NCBI GenBank assembly: GCA_964510225.1
Contig: CAZEAN010000038.1
Location: forward strand, 1 to 49,144
DNA from: CAZEAN01 sp964510225
Lineage (GTDB): Bacteria > Planctomycetota > Planctomycetia > Isosphaerales > Isosphaeraceae
Direction of reading: 5' to 3'
DNA: 49,144 bases
Numbering within the stretch: the stretch's first letter is position 1; every line of letters begins with the position of its first letter. Below the pieces are notes generated by a model. It searched no databases. It was not told where the DNA came from and saw nothing but the letters and a program-made list of their open reading frames with translations. Below, piece after piece: positions 9,487 to 18,672 of the stretch. A program made the position numbers and the translations under genes.

Positions 9487-10371
9487 CTACGAGTCAAAGA
9501 CCAGGCCTTGATCATCGAGATGATAAGGAGCGATCTCATCGCTGCATCGGCTTCCTCGATGTTTCGGAATATAGAGAGCGCGTCCGAGGCGGCCATCGAG
9601 CTTCGTCCGCCCGATCAAGATAATCGTGTTAGCATTCGAAAAAACATCCCCCTCACCGATGGGTTCGGTCATCAGGTCGTCGAGCATGACCTGAGGGGTG
9701 GTGTAGAGATAAAGGCAACCAATGCTGTTGTGGTCATATCGGTGGTCGTGGACTAAGGACTCATGGACACGAAAGTACTCCCGGAAGAGTTCTCGGGCGG
9801 CCCAGTCATATTCCTTCCGAAGAATCTGATGATAGAGGTATTCGAAGAACTCGAATTGGATAGAGTCACTCATCCTGCCAGTTGGCTCAATCCCATCGAC
9901 CACAACCCGACGAGCCCCTCGGATAAAATGACTATAGAAGAACTCGGAAGACTTGCGCAAAACGCGCGCTAGGTCGACTTTCCAGGCATGCCACTCGTCG
10001 GGATCAAGGTCATTCCGGGTAACACGTCGGCCGGCCTTGGAGAAGGGATGAAGATAGTCACCGATGAACTGATCGAGTGCCCAGATCTGCTCCAAGTCCA
10101 TCGGTGCCTCGGTCAGATATGACTCGATCTCCCAATTGAACTGGGCCTGAGCGTAGGCTCCGTGATTCTGCGCATCACCGCGACTTGTGAGATCGCAGAG
10201 GATTCCACGTCGACCCTCGGCTTCGAGCCCGGAGTTCGCCCACCGTAGCCCCAATTGGGTTTTGCCGACCCCCGTGGCGCCGGCGATCACGGTTAGCGTA
10301 CCAGGGAGCAAACCCCCGCCGAGCATTTCGTCAAGCCGTTCAATCCCAAATCCCTGCCGTTGATCCGCCAT
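9487..10371 (-). CDS. KaiC/RecA-superfamily ATPase-like protein
   Basis: A 294-residue protein with a RecA-fold N-terminal half. It opens FGIERLDEMLGGGLLPG, the pattern seen in KaiC and RadA relatives, followed by the P-loop GATGVGKT at residues 31-38. A second hydrophobic strand, RRVVVDGIEPTG, looks like Walker B. It continues with a long helical insert and ends with an IILIGRTKLDGRLGRALYIPKHRGS region resembling the last strands of KaiC-like domains. It has a single ATPase domain, unlike double-domain clock KaiC. The ATG at 10371 is preceded by GGGAG. It is convergent with the Hpt gene, with 71 bases between their ends. A role in signalling or DNA work cannot be chosen from the sequence. 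Confidence 0.75.
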   Translation of the reverse strand: MADQRQGFGIERLDEMLGGGLLPGTLTVIAGATGVGKTQLGLRWANSGLEAEGRRGILCDLTSRGDAQNHGAYAQAQFNWEIESYLTEAPMDLEQIWALDQFIGDYLHPFSKAGRRVTRNDLDPDEWHAWKVDLARVLRKSSEFFYSHFIRGARRVVVDGIEPTGRMSDSIQFEFFEYLYHQILRKEYDWAARELFREYFRVHESLVHDHRYDHNSIGCLYLYTTPQVMLDDLMTEPIGEGDVFSNANTIILIGRTKLDGRLGRALYIPKHRGSRCSDEIAPYHLDDQGLVFDS

Positions 10372-10630
10372 CAGGCTCTCCCATTTCTTCCGATCCGATT
10401 ACGTTCAGCACGGTTGATTGAGACTTTACGTCGCATCGGGATTGTGGCCGATGAGCGAATCGGAGAGCAAGTCGGCAACGAAAGTCCTGACGATCAGTCT
10501 CAAGTCACAAAGATCCGAACGCCGATGCTAAGAATCGGCAGGATTAGCAAATTCGGCATAATCGCCATAATCGCAATGAAGTTCGTTGGGATGAAGACTC
10601 GACCCCGAACCGGGGGGCGTTCACTTGTCA

Positions 10631-12541
10631 ATGACGACACAGACCAACAACCAGAACGCCTGCAGATGGCTTTATGCGATCTTCGGCCTGATCTTCCTAC
10701 ATTTTAGTCACACAGACCGTCATGTGGACGCTCAAGTGACATCAGGAGGTCTCCCTAGGGAACCAAGTCCCCGGGTGATTCCACCACCGCGAATCCAGGG
10801 CCCAAATTCCAGCCCAAGTGTCCCAAGATCACCGAGTTTGATCCGCTTGGTCACCCCTCGAACTGAAGAAGATCTCAGACTCGAAGGGCTTCAGGATGAT
10901 CTGAACCCAGACGCAAATGGAGTTTCACCAAATCAGCAGTTTCCGGAGCTTCCGTCGGCGATTGTCGGAGAAGAAGGCGATGAGCTTTCACCCCCGGTCC
11001 CTGGCGTTTTGATGGAGCAGGTAGAAGAACCCGGATCCGAACTCGAACTTGTGATCAATCGCTCAGTCCTGTACCGACTGACACGTCAGCTTTCGAATGA
11101 CACAATTATCACATTTGACAATGAACAAGTCGTTGACGTGCAACCACTTGCCGATGAAACCTCGCGTGAACTCCGCTTCATCAACGTGATCGGGATCGGG
11201 TTCGGCGAAGCGACGGTCCGCTTGATCGATCAAGAACGATCGATGATCCAGACGATCCGGGTCCGCGTGACCATCGATGAAGAGGATCTCCAGAAGCGGA
11301 TAAACACCATCTTACCGGGAGCCAATGTCACCGTCAGACAGATTGCACAAAACGTAATCCTCGAAGGCCAAGTTCCTGATGCCCGAACCATGGCAGACGT
11401 TCTTGAACTGGTCCGGTCAGAACTTCGGCTTACGGGACAGGCTTCGGTCGGTAGTGCAGCAAGCTCGCTCGGGTTCGGAGGGGGTAGTGCAACGAGTGGT
11501 GGAGGAGAAGGAGGCACCTCGGTCAGCGTTGGTGCAACCCAGATCCCCACTAGTGTGGCAACACCTGCAGGGTCACAACCCGGCTTGATCCTGATCAACC
11601 GAGTCCGTGTTCCGGGGCCTCGGCAAGTCCAGCTCAGAGTGAAAATTGCGGAGATGAATCGTTCGGCGATCCGAGAATTCGGAGTCAATTTCCAACATGT
11701 TTCTAGCAATGATGTGATAGGATCGCTGATCGGTGGGATTGCCCCGATTGGTGTCACTCCGGGCGACGTGGGAATCGGGCCAGATGTTCAACTCTTCGGT
11801 ATTTTCGATAACAACGAGTTTAGCCTTTTCTTGAACGCCCTCCGACAAAACGACCTGGTCCGGATCCTGGCCTCACCAACGCTAGTCACACTCGATGGTC
11901 AACCAGCTCGGTTTCTCTCCGGCGGGAGTTTTCCGTTCCCAGTCCCACAAGCCGGGCTCGGTGGTGTCTCGGCGATCAGTATCGACTTCCGTGATTTTGG
12001 TGCTCTCCTTGAATTCTTGCCGACCATTCTTGAAGACGATGTGATTCGACTTGATGTCCAGCCAGTCTTCAGTGAGTTGAATCCGGCAACCGGTACTTCA
12101 GTTGCAGGAACGTCGGTTCCTGGGCTTACGGAACGAAGTGCGCGAACGGTTGTACAACTCCGCGAAGGGCAGACCTTGGCAATCGCGGGCCTCTTTTCGA
12201 TCCGGAACACTGGATCGAAGTCGAGGGTTCCACTCCTCGGCGACCTCCCTGTCTTTGGGCAACTTTTTACGAGAACGAGTGTCGACTCAATAGAGACCGA
12301 ACTCGTGGTTCTTGTGACACCTGAGTTGATCGATCCGATCGAAGGACCGTTACCGGGCCCAGCTCCCGGCGAGCTTTACCAGGAACCGAACGATCTTGAA
12401 TTCTTCTTCCTGGGGCGGATCGAGGGGATGACGCGCCATCCGTACCGCGCGACCGTTGATTACAAGGATCCGTTCCACCTCATGAAGCACTTTCGGAGTG
12501 AAGCTCATTGGGTCGTCGGGCCGCACGGGTTCTCGGATTGA
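10631..12541 (+). CDS. CpaC/RcpA-like type II/III secretion family secretin
   Basis: A 636-residue outer-membrane secretin of the Tad-pilus (CpaC/RcpA) type. After a signal-like N-terminus and a Pro-rich stretch, residues about 140-215 match the pilus-assembly N-terminal domain. A BON-like segment follows (LQKRINTILPGANVTVRQIAQNVILEGQV). After a Gly/Ser-rich linker comes the secretin core: VQLRVKIAEMNRSAIREFGVN, ILASPTLVTLDGQPARFLSGG, and the closing LREGQTLAIAGLF and ELVVLVTPELIDP. A TTG at 10625 sits at better distance from the G-run at 10612-10617 and is an alternative start. The rest of a Tad system (CpaB, CpaF, TadB/C) is not in the window; the next two genes, both exported, are probably its accessory partners. 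Confidence 0.88.
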   Translation: MTTQTNNQNACRWLYAIFGLIFLHFSHTDRHVDAQVTSGGLPREPSPRVIPPPRIQGPNSSPSVPRSPSLIRLVTPRTEEDLRLEGLQDDLNPDANGVSPNQQFPELPSAIVGEEGDELSPPVPGVLMEQVEEPGSELELVINRSVLYRLTRQLSNDTIITFDNEQVVDVQPLADETSRELRFINVIGIGFGEATVRLIDQERSMIQTIRVRVTIDEEDLQKRINTILPGANVTVRQIAQNVILEGQVPDARTMADVLELVRSELRLTGQASVGSAASSLGFGGGSATSGGGEGGTSVSVGATQIPTSVATPAGSQPGLILINRVRVPGPRQVQLRVKIAEMNRSAIREFGVNFQHVSSNDVIGSLIGGIAPIGVTPGDVGIGPDVQLFGIFDNNEFSLFLNALRQNDLVRILASPTLVTLDGQPARFLSGGSFPFPVPQAGLGGVSAISIDFRDFGALLEFLPTILEDDVIRLDVQPVFSELNPATGTSVAGTSVPGLTERSARTVVQLREGQTLAIAGLFSIRNTGSKSRVPLLGDLPVFGQLFTRTSVDSIETELVVLVTPELIDPIEGPLPGPAPGELYQEPNDLEFFFLGRIEGMTRHPYRATVDYKDPFHLMKHFRSEAHWVVGPHGFSD

Positions 12542-12618
12542 ACCATTGCCAACCGCTTTATGTTTCCGATCATCGTCCGCATCTCGAGACCTCTGTCCAT
12601 TCAGGGAGGAAGTCAGCG

Positions 12619-13422
12619 ATGACCCAGCGACAACGACGGTGGATCGCTGCCACGGGAGTTGCCGGAGCGTTGCTTTGGCCGGCATCGTCCCAGGCTCAAT
12701 CACTCATTCCCCCTCCAAAACTGCCCTTACGTCCCACCAAAAACGCAACCCAACCAGCGGGGCCAGAAGCCGAACACGGCTCAACACTGCTGATCCCCCC
12801 AGCCCTCTCGACAACTCCCGGCGTTGCTGGAAAACCCCTTCATGGCAAACACCAACGATCCATACGGGCTTCCGAGCACCTTCATGGGCATCTCGTGGGA
12901 CCGTTGAGGCACGGGAGCCATCTGAAACGAGCAGCCCATCACGCGGCCTTTTTTGTTAAAGACAAGATCATTGGGGAGCCATATCGGTTCGACCAACCAC
13001 CTTTGGGTGCTACTGTAGGTCGCTATTTCGAAACGCAGGCAGCACATGGCGCCCAACATTGGTTCACTTTGTATCGTTCTGATTTCTATGCGGAGACGAC
13101 CAAATTGACGCCGAACGGCATCCAGCGGCTTCGTCGGATTATTGATCGTTGGCCGACCTGGTACGGTTCTTTATTGATTGAAGACGATCCGGTCAATGAA
13201 GGCTTGGGTGAGGCGCGCCGGACCGCAGTCGCTGAGTTGGTCGCCCGGTCTGGTAGGGAGAACATGATCACGATGGATCGGATGGTGGTTGGCAACTCTC
13301 GGTACTACGGTGAGCGCGGCGACATCGCTATCGAGCTTAATGGGATCGTCCTTGAGCGAACCATTGCTGCTCCAAACGCCTACTCCTTGCCGCCCTTACC
13401 CACAGCGACCATCGGTAATTGA
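12619..13422 (+). CDS. Secreted protein of unknown function, weakly OmpA-like C-terminus
   Basis: A 267-residue protein with a signal peptide (AATGVAGALLWPASSQAQS). The start at ATG 12619 is set by GGGAGGA at 12604-12610; the frame is open further upstream but overlaps the secretin end. The middle is Pro/His-rich and looks disordered. The last 110 residues (LTPNGIQRLRRIIDRWPTWY ... ARRTAVAELVARSG) faintly recall an OmpA-type peptidoglycan-binding domain: helix, IEDDP strand, then ARR-x-AV. The key Asp/Arg pair is not convincing, so I do not claim that fold. Its position between the secretin and the TPR lipoprotein suggests an outer-membrane or periplasmic accessory role. Confidence 0.7.
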   Translation: MTQRQRRWIAATGVAGALLWPASSQAQSLIPPPKLPLRPTKNATQPAGPEAEHGSTLLIPPALSTTPGVAGKPLHGKHQRSIRASEHLHGHLVGPLRHGSHLKRAAHHAAFFVKDKIIGEPYRFDQPPLGATVGRYFETQAAHGAQHWFTLYRSDFYAETTKLTPNGIQRLRRIIDRWPTWYGSLLIEDDPVNEGLGEARRTAVAELVARSGRENMITMDRMVVGNSRYYGERGDIAIELNGIVLERTIAAPNAYSLPPLPTATIGN

Positions 13423-13464
13423 TCGAAGGTAATTGATCGAACAGCATTGGTGAGAGGGATTGCC

Positions 13465-14370
13465 ATGCAGCCGAAACGCCTACCTATTGTCAGTCCGATA
13501 TCAGTCCTCCTGCCCCTCACCCTCGCTACGGGACTAGTTGGCTGCCACTCAATTCCTTCCCCGCTGAAGAGAGGGACCGAAGCAACTGAGCAAAAGACGC
13601 TGGGGACGTCAGAGAATCGGCCATCCTCAACATCCGCAACGGCCGATCTGAGTACGGTCGCAAGTCAACCGATGCCCAAGATCACCTCGAAGCAGATCTT
13701 CGGAACTCACATCGATCTCGGCCGAATCCTCGAATCCAAAGGGGAACTCGAAGCAGCCGAAGCCTCCTATCGCCAAGCAACCCAACTGGAGAAGAGGAGG
13801 CTCAACGCCGAGCAGAGGGCGTTAGCGTATCGAAAGCTTGCGGTTGTGCTCGACCGTCAAGGGAAGTTTGACGAATCGGAACCCAATCACCAGGAAGCGC
13901 TCCGGCTCGGCCCCAAGGACCCCAAAGTATGGAACGATGCCGGTTACAGTGCATACCTCCGCGGTGACTGGGACCTCGCGATCGAGCGACTTCAGCGTGC
14001 TGCTCGACTCGATTCCGACGACCCGAGGATTTTGACGAACCTTGGACTAGCAACAGCAGCATCGGGGAACACTGAGAAAGCGTTGGAGCAATTGACGCGC
14101 GCGACTGGATCGGGGGCGGCTCACGCAAACCTCGGCTATATTTTGGCCGCTTCTGGTCGGGAGGAGGAAGCGCTACAACACTACACCCTTGCAGCGGAAC
14201 AAGCCCCAAATCTGCAGGTCGCCCGTGATGCTCTCGCTCGACTGAACGCTCCGCTGAGTTCCACCACCGAGCCCTCACCGATGATCCGGCAAGATCCAAC
14301 TGTCGCCCCGGCGTCGCTCGGACCGCTCCGAGGCGATTTCCCGAGCCCATCGAACCGCGTCAAGCGTTGA
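13465..14370 (+). CDS. TPR-repeat lipoprotein
   Basis: A 301-residue predicted lipoprotein: the signal ends TGLVGC with the lipid-attachment Cys at residue 27. After a Ser/Thr-rich linker there are about four to five tetratricopeptide repeats, for example LGRILESKGELEAAEASYRQ, DRQGKFDESEPNHQEALRLG, AYLRGDWDLAIERLQRAARL and LGYILAASGREEEALQHYTL. The chosen start is ATG 13465 behind GAGAGGG; TTG 13447 is in frame but less likely. It is the last gene of a run of three starting with the secretin. TadD-like TPR lipoproteins accompany CpaC secretins in Tad systems, so it may serve as a pilotin or assembly scaffold; this is inference from family and position. Confidence 0.85.
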   Translation: MQPKRLPIVSPISVLLPLTLATGLVGCHSIPSPLKRGTEATEQKTLGTSENRPSSTSATADLSTVASQPMPKITSKQIFGTHIDLGRILESKGELEAAEASYRQATQLEKRRLNAEQRALAYRKLAVVLDRQGKFDESEPNHQEALRLGPKDPKVWNDAGYSAYLRGDWDLAIERLQRAARLDSDDPRILTNLGLATAASGNTEKALEQLTRATGSGAAHANLGYILAASGREEEALQHYTLAAEQAPNLQVARDALARLNAPLSSTTEPSPMIRQDPTVAPASLGPLRGDFPSPSNRVKR

Positions 14371-14419
14371 CTTGTGATACCGATCACCTAACCAAGATCT
14401 CGCAGAAGTCCAGGGACGG

Positions 14420-15070
14420 TCATTGATCGTCAAGAGCCTCCAACGGCGGATCCGGGCTGGGGTCGTTGGGCCGTTGTTTGAGAGTGCCGATCAGCATCCC
14501 TTCACCAAGGATGTGCCCCTCAATCGATTTCCGGAACCGTTCTGGTGAGACCCCAGGGCCGACCCCCAACTGGGCGATGTCGAGTGCGTAGATCCGATAA
14601 ATGAACTCTCGATCGCGACTCTCCATCGGACATGGGGGAGCGAACCCGATTTCACCACGGTCGTTTGCTCCCTGGAGGGTCGGCGGATCGAGTCGGCTCC
14701 CGGGAAAGTCAGAGAGGATCGGCACGTTAGAAGTTCCAATCCCTTCCGGTAATCCTTGAACTTCGAGTGGAATATCGTAAACCTGCCAGAGAGTCAGCCC
14801 AGCACTCGTGACATCGGGGTCGTAACACTCCAAGGCCCATGACTGGGTTCCGACTGGCGGCTCTCCCCACTCCAGCGGTGGTGAAACGGCTTCACCGTCG
14901 CAGGTATAACGTTCGGGAATCAACTCACCGTCCTCGAAGGCGTCACTCCGTAGTGTGACATCATCCGGTAACGGAGCCGGGGGAGGTGGTGGTAGTTTGC
15001 AGGCAGTCACCGCCACCAAGACTATTGAGAACGGCAACAACCGGAGCGATCGAGTCGGAATCAATGCCAC
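14420..15070 (-). CDS. YbhB/YbcL (PEBP/Raf kinase inhibitor-like) lipoprotein
   Basis: A 216-residue member of the bacterial phosphatidylethanolamine-binding protein-like family. The signal ends VAVTAC, followed by a proline-rich spacer, so it is a predicted lipoprotein. Family landmarks are present: LRSDAFEDGELIPERYTCDG, VSPPLEWGEPPVGTQSWAL, the CYDPD segment, and GFAPPCPMESRDREFIYRIYAL near the ligand site. In most members PDAP appears where CYDPD lies here, and GP(C)PP plus H-RY occur near the end; the substitution of RE for the usual HRY region is slightly off type. The start is GTG 15070 behind GGGAG. It lies 19 bases downstream of the dipeptidase and is probably cotranscribed with it. 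Confidence 0.85.
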   Translation of the reverse strand: MALIPTRSLRLLPFSIVLVAVTACKLPPPPPAPLPDDVTLRSDAFEDGELIPERYTCDGEAVSPPLEWGEPPVGTQSWALECYDPDVTSAGLTLWQVYDIPLEVQGLPEGIGTSNVPILSDFPGSRLDPPTLQGANDRGEIGFAPPCPMESRDREFIYRIYALDIAQLGVGPGVSPERFRKSIEGHILGEGMLIGTLKQRPNDPSPDPPLEALDDQ

Positions 15071-15089
15071 GATCAGACTCCCTCATTGG

Positions 15090-16325
15090 TCAGTTTGATG
15101 GTTGTTGGACTCGAGGAGACTCGGAACTTCGGAGCCGATCAGCGACCTCTTCAGCCTCCCGGAGGACTCGGAGCGCGTTGGCCCCGAGGATTTTCGAGAC
15201 GTCAGCCTCTGAATAGCCACGACGCAGGAGTTCGGCAGTGACTTTGGGATAGTCGGAGACATCTTCCAGGCCAACCGGGACAATCCCGATCCCGTCATAA
15301 TCACCACCGATCCCAACATGATCAATCCCAGCGATCTTGACGATGTGGTCGATATGGTCAACGACCAGGGCGACATCCCCTCGGAGTTTCGCGGCGTTCT
15401 CAGTTGACCAGGCTACATAAGCAGCTCGTGCTGATTCCTGATCGTCGGGATATTCTGCTTCAAAACGGGCGATCGCCTCCGCGCGGAGTTCGGAAGCATT
15501 CGGAACCAGGAAGTTCGGATAAAAATTGACCATAATCACGCCACCATTTTCTGTAATCCGCTCCAGGATCGCATCGGGAACGTTTCTTGGGTGGGGGCAG
15601 ATCGCAAAGGCACTGGAATGGCTCGCGATCACTGGTGCCTCGGAAACCCGCAGCACGTCATCCATAGTTGCTTCAGAGACATGAGAAATATCAACAAGCA
15701 TTCCGATTCGGTTCATCTCACGGACAACCTGTTCCCCGAACTCTGAGAGGCCACCCGACTTCGGCTCATCAGTTGCCGCGTCAGCCCAATCGAGCGTCCT
15801 GTTGTGGGTCAGCGTCATGTAGCGGACCCCAACGCGACCGAAATTTCTAAGCAGGGCAAGGTCATTCTCGATCGCGACGCCACCTTCAATCCCAAGCAAC
15901 GAGGCAACTTTTCCTTCACTGACAATCCGCTCGACATCATCGGCAGTCAGAGCGATCTCAAAACTCTCGGGATAACGCTCTATCATTCGATAGACTAGAT
16001 CGATTTGCTGCATCACGGTCTGGAACGGTTCCGGCTGTTCCGTCGGGATGTAGACTGACCAAAACTGAGCATCGAGACCTCCTTCGCAGATCCTCGGGAT
16101 ATCGGTATGGCCCGAGTCAAGCCGCTTGGAAATATCGATTCGATTGAAGCTCACATCGCTGGCGCGTCGGAGCCTCCAGGGAAGATCATTATGCCCATCG
16201 AGCAAGAGTGCATCGTGGTGGACTTTCAAAGCCCGGGGACCAACCTCAGTTGAAGTGGTTGTTGGCAGATCATCACTTTCCATCAGCATTCCACTGAGCA
16301 CAAGAATAGTTATTGATAAACCCAC
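15090..16325 (-). CDS. M19-family membrane dipeptidase
   Basis: A zinc dipeptidase of the renal dipeptidase (M19) family, 411 residues as drawn. It carries the first metal-binding motif, LLDGHNDLPWRLR (HxD), the Glu in GIEGGVAIENDLALLRNF, the RYMTLTHN segment, LVDISHVSE, and IASHSSAFAICPHPRNVPD. A later metal/substrate site, VGIGGDYDGI, is also present. Members hydrolyse dipeptides, often with D-residues, and some cleave beta-lactams. The GTG at 16325 gives a hydrophobic N-terminus (MGLSITILVLSGMLM), so the enzyme is probably exported or membrane-anchored. The frame stays open about 17 codons upstream with further hydrophobic residues but no ATG, so the true start is uncertain. It is divergent from the DUF1559 gene at 16435. 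Confidence 0.92.
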   Translation of the reverse strand: MGLSITILVLSGMLMESDDLPTTTSTEVGPRALKVHHDALLLDGHNDLPWRLRRASDVSFNRIDISKRLDSGHTDIPRICEGGLDAQFWSVYIPTEQPEPFQTVMQQIDLVYRMIERYPESFEIALTADDVERIVSEGKVASLLGIEGGVAIENDLALLRNFGRVGVRYMTLTHNRTLDWADAATDEPKSGGLSEFGEQVVREMNRIGMLVDISHVSEATMDDVLRVSEAPVIASHSSAFAICPHPRNVPDAILERITENGGVIMVNFYPNFLVPNASELRAEAIARFEAEYPDDQESARAAYVAWSTENAAKLRGDVALVVDHIDHIVKIAGIDHVGIGGDYDGIGIVPVGLEDVSDYPKVTAELLRRGYSEADVSKILGANALRVLREAEEVADRLRSSESPRVQQPSN

Positions 16326-16434
16326 GAGTGCAACTCCGATTGCGTGCTGATGATTCAGGGTCCATACTGGGGTGAGTCAACTTGATGGCTGCAGATCTTA
16401 ACCGGTTTGCCTGATCGCGCGGAGGGGGTGGTTC

Positions 16435-17403
16435 ATGGCCTCGGATAAGCAACCGTGTCGCGGCTTTACGTTGATTGAATTGTTGGTGGTCATCGCCATC
16501 ATCGGAGTCTTGATTGCATTGCTGCTCCCAGCCGTTCAATCAGCGCGCGAGGCCGCTCGACGGACGGAGTGTGTCAATAATCTGAAGCAGATTGGGATCG
16601 CGCTCCACACCTATCATGACAAGTTTCTGACCTTGCCACCTGGTCGAGTCCGGAGTCGCGTGGAAGGAATCGGCCAAGTTTTCTCTGGCTTTTCCCAGAT
16701 CTTGCCCCAGTTGGAGCAATCTCAGGTCTTCGATGCAATTAACTTTGATCTGAACGCCGATCGAGGAACTGGTGGACCCGAAAACGATACTGCACGACGG
16801 CTCCGGATCGCGGTCTTTCTCTGCCCAAGTGATACCTCATCCCGATCGGATCGACCCGATCAAGCACCGATTAATTATCAGATGAACGCAGGCACACTCC
16901 ATCCTGTCTCCGATAACAACGGCTTACTCTTCGAGAATTCGTCGGTTCGATTTGCCGAAATCAAAGATGGACTCTCGCAGACTGGCGCGATTAGTGAGCT
17001 TTCGCGGGGGGAAAAGTTCGAAACCAATTGGGTGATCGAACTCCCTGACTCTGAGATCGCCAGCTATCGAGAGAGTTGCCTACAGAATGGCCCAGCGGTT
17101 CCCCGAGCCCGAGGAAATCGCTGGATCTACGGCGCACCGAATCACACGATCTATTCTCACCATCGGACCCCAAACGATCTTAATCCTGACTGTCGCAGTG
17201 GAGGAGCGTTTGGAAATCTCCATAACGAGGCCTGGGACCGCCTGATGCTCGATAGCGCCGCCCGGAGTTTTCATCCCGGCGGCGTCAATCTTCTCTTTGG
17301 TGACGGGCACGTTCAATTCATCAAAGACACAATCAGCGTGCAAATTTGGCGACCGCTCGGAACTCGCAACGGTCGTGAAATTGTAACTGCTGATTCCTAT
17401 TGA
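16435..17403 (+). CDS. DUF1559 pseudopilin-like protein
   Basis: A 322-residue DUF1559 protein, the family greatly expanded in planctomycetes. The N-terminus RGFTLIELLVVIAIIGVLIA is a type IV prepilin/pseudopilin cleavage-methylation signal, followed by the conserved LLPAVQSAREAARRTECVNNLKQIGIALH. The C-terminus has the H-x9-DG signature (HPGGVNLLFGDGHV). These proteins are processed like pseudopilins, but their job is unknown. GGAGGG at 16421-16426 sets the ATG at 16435. Unlike the other two DUF1559 genes here, it is not followed by a small lipoprotein on the same strand; it is convergent with one. Confidence 0.93.
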   Translation: MASDKQPCRGFTLIELLVVIAIIGVLIALLLPAVQSAREAARRTECVNNLKQIGIALHTYHDKFLTLPPGRVRSRVEGIGQVFSGFSQILPQLEQSQVFDAINFDLNADRGTGGPENDTARRLRIAVFLCPSDTSSRSDRPDQAPINYQMNAGTLHPVSDNNGLLFENSSVRFAEIKDGLSQTGAISELSRGEKFETNWVIELPDSEIASYRESCLQNGPAVPRARGNRWIYGAPNHTIYSHHRTPNDLNPDCRSGGAFGNLHNEAWDRLMLDSAARSFHPGGVNLLFGDGHVQFIKDTISVQIWRPLGTRNGREIVTADSY

Positions 17404-17437
17404 TATTACCTGAACCGAAGCCGATCGAAGCGAGTTT

Positions 17438-17719
17438 TCAGTCGACTTCCAAGATTTCTCCCTCAGCGGTCACTTTGATGTCACGGTACTTGCCGTTTGC
17501 GTTTCGCCCTCGGAGTTCGAATGCTTCGGGATGACGATCGTCCGCAGGGACCTTCCAAGCTTCTTCAAGTTCGACATCGGGGAGACGCACTTGGGCAGAC
17601 TCGAGTGCAGCATTAGGGACCTCATCGAGAGAGATCGGCTCATCCATTTCAAGACGTTGTGGCTCTTGGCACCCGATACCAACGAGCAAAGCAACACCGA
17701 CGATCAAGATGCGCGACAT
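17438..17719 (-). CDS. Small PepSY-like lipoprotein paired with a DUF1559 gene
   Basis: A 93-residue predicted lipoprotein starting at ATG 17719 behind GAGGAA; the frame runs to 17746, but that overlaps the end of the upstream gene. The signal ends LLVGIGC with Cys at residue 17. The mature part (EEAWKVPADDRHPEAFELRG, then YRDIKVTAEGEILEVD) resembles a single PepSY-type module, a small fold common in exported regulators or inhibitors. It lies 23 bases after the DUF1559 gene ending at 17743 and shares its strand, so they probably form a two-gene operon. The function is not known. Confidence 0.72.
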   Translation of the reverse strand: MSRILIVGVALLVGIGCQEPQRLEMDEPISLDEVPNAALESAQVRLPDVELEEAWKVPADDRHPEAFELRGRNANGKYRDIKVTAEGEILEVD

Positions 17720-17742
17720 CAGGCTTCCTCCACGATACGAGG

Positions 17743-18672
17743 TCAATATTGCTCGTGAATCATCTCGCCGCCCGCCCGAGTCCCGAGCGCTCTGTAAACC
17801 GGGTATGGGATCTCGCGCTTGATCGGTGAAACATGGCCATCGGCGAAGAGGAAGTTTACGGCACCTCCCGCATGACGACTGTAATACTGATTGACATCAG
17901 ACCGAGGATCTCCCGGACCTCTACCTTCACCGACATGGCCAAGTGTCATTCCTGTACCAGGTTCGACCCGAGGACGACCGACGGTACCATTCCAGCCCGG
18001 AGGTGGACCGAGCAATGCAAACGGAACAACACCAACCCAAGTTGCTTGGCCGAGCAACTGGGATCGCTCTCCAGCGGCAAAGGTCTGGGAAGTCCCGTCT
18101 TCGATGTCTCGGAAGCGGACCGATTGATTTCGAAAGAAAAGACCTTCACCATCGGGCCCGGGTTCGGAAACACCATAGTGAGCCACATAGTTCGAGGTTG
18201 ATACCTGGCAGATCCGCTCACCTGCTGGAATCAGGCCTTTAGATGGATAGGAATGGGCCCACATCAAAGGTTCCGGAGAATCACTCGGGCAGTGGAAGAT
18301 AGATAAGGAAACGAGCCGAGCGGTCGCGTTTTCTGGAATCGAAATCGAAATATCGAAGTTCACAGTATGAAACAAGTTCCGCCCTTCAAGGAAAGGTTGG
18401 ATCATCGTACCCCAACCCCAGCCGGGGCCGATCTCGGTTCGACCAACCCATTCTGAGACATAGCCTTGCGGCAAGGCACGATGGGAGCCATGATAAGAGT
18501 GCATCGCCAAGCCGATTTGCTTCAGATTATTTTGGCATTGGCTCCGCCTGGCGGCCTCACGAGCCATCTGGACAGCAGGGAGCAGAAGCGCAATCAGCAG
18601 CGTAATGATTGCAATGACAACAAGTAGCTCAATCAGTGTAAAACCTTGAAATCTTCGCCTTCTCAAATCCAT
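17743..18672 (-). CDS. DUF1559 pseudopilin-like protein
   Basis: A 309-residue DUF1559 protein. The N-terminus QGFTLIELLVVIAIITLLIA is the prepilin-type signal, followed by LLPAVQMAREAARRSQCQNN. The C-terminal signature is a slightly lengthened form, HAGGAVNFLFADGHV, with ten residues between His and DG rather than nine. ATG 18672 follows GAGAGGAA; an open frame to 18774 adds 34 residues that would spoil the signal, so I left it out. The gene leads the PepSY-like lipoprotein gene by 23 bases. Confidence 0.93.
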   Translation of the reverse strand: MDLRRRRFQGFTLIELLVVIAIITLLIALLLPAVQMAREAARRSQCQNNLKQIGLAMHSYHGSHRALPQGYVSEWVGRTEIGPGWGWGTMIQPFLEGRNLFHTVNFDISISIPENATARLVSLSIFHCPSDSPEPLMWAHSYPSKGLIPAGERICQVSTSNYVAHYGVSEPGPDGEGLFFRNQSVRFRDIEDGTSQTFAAGERSQLLGQATWVGVVPFALLGPPPGWNGTVGRPRVEPGTGMTLGHVGEGRGPGDPRSDVNQYYSRHAGGAVNFLFADGHVSPIKREIPYPVYRALGTRAGGEMIHEQY

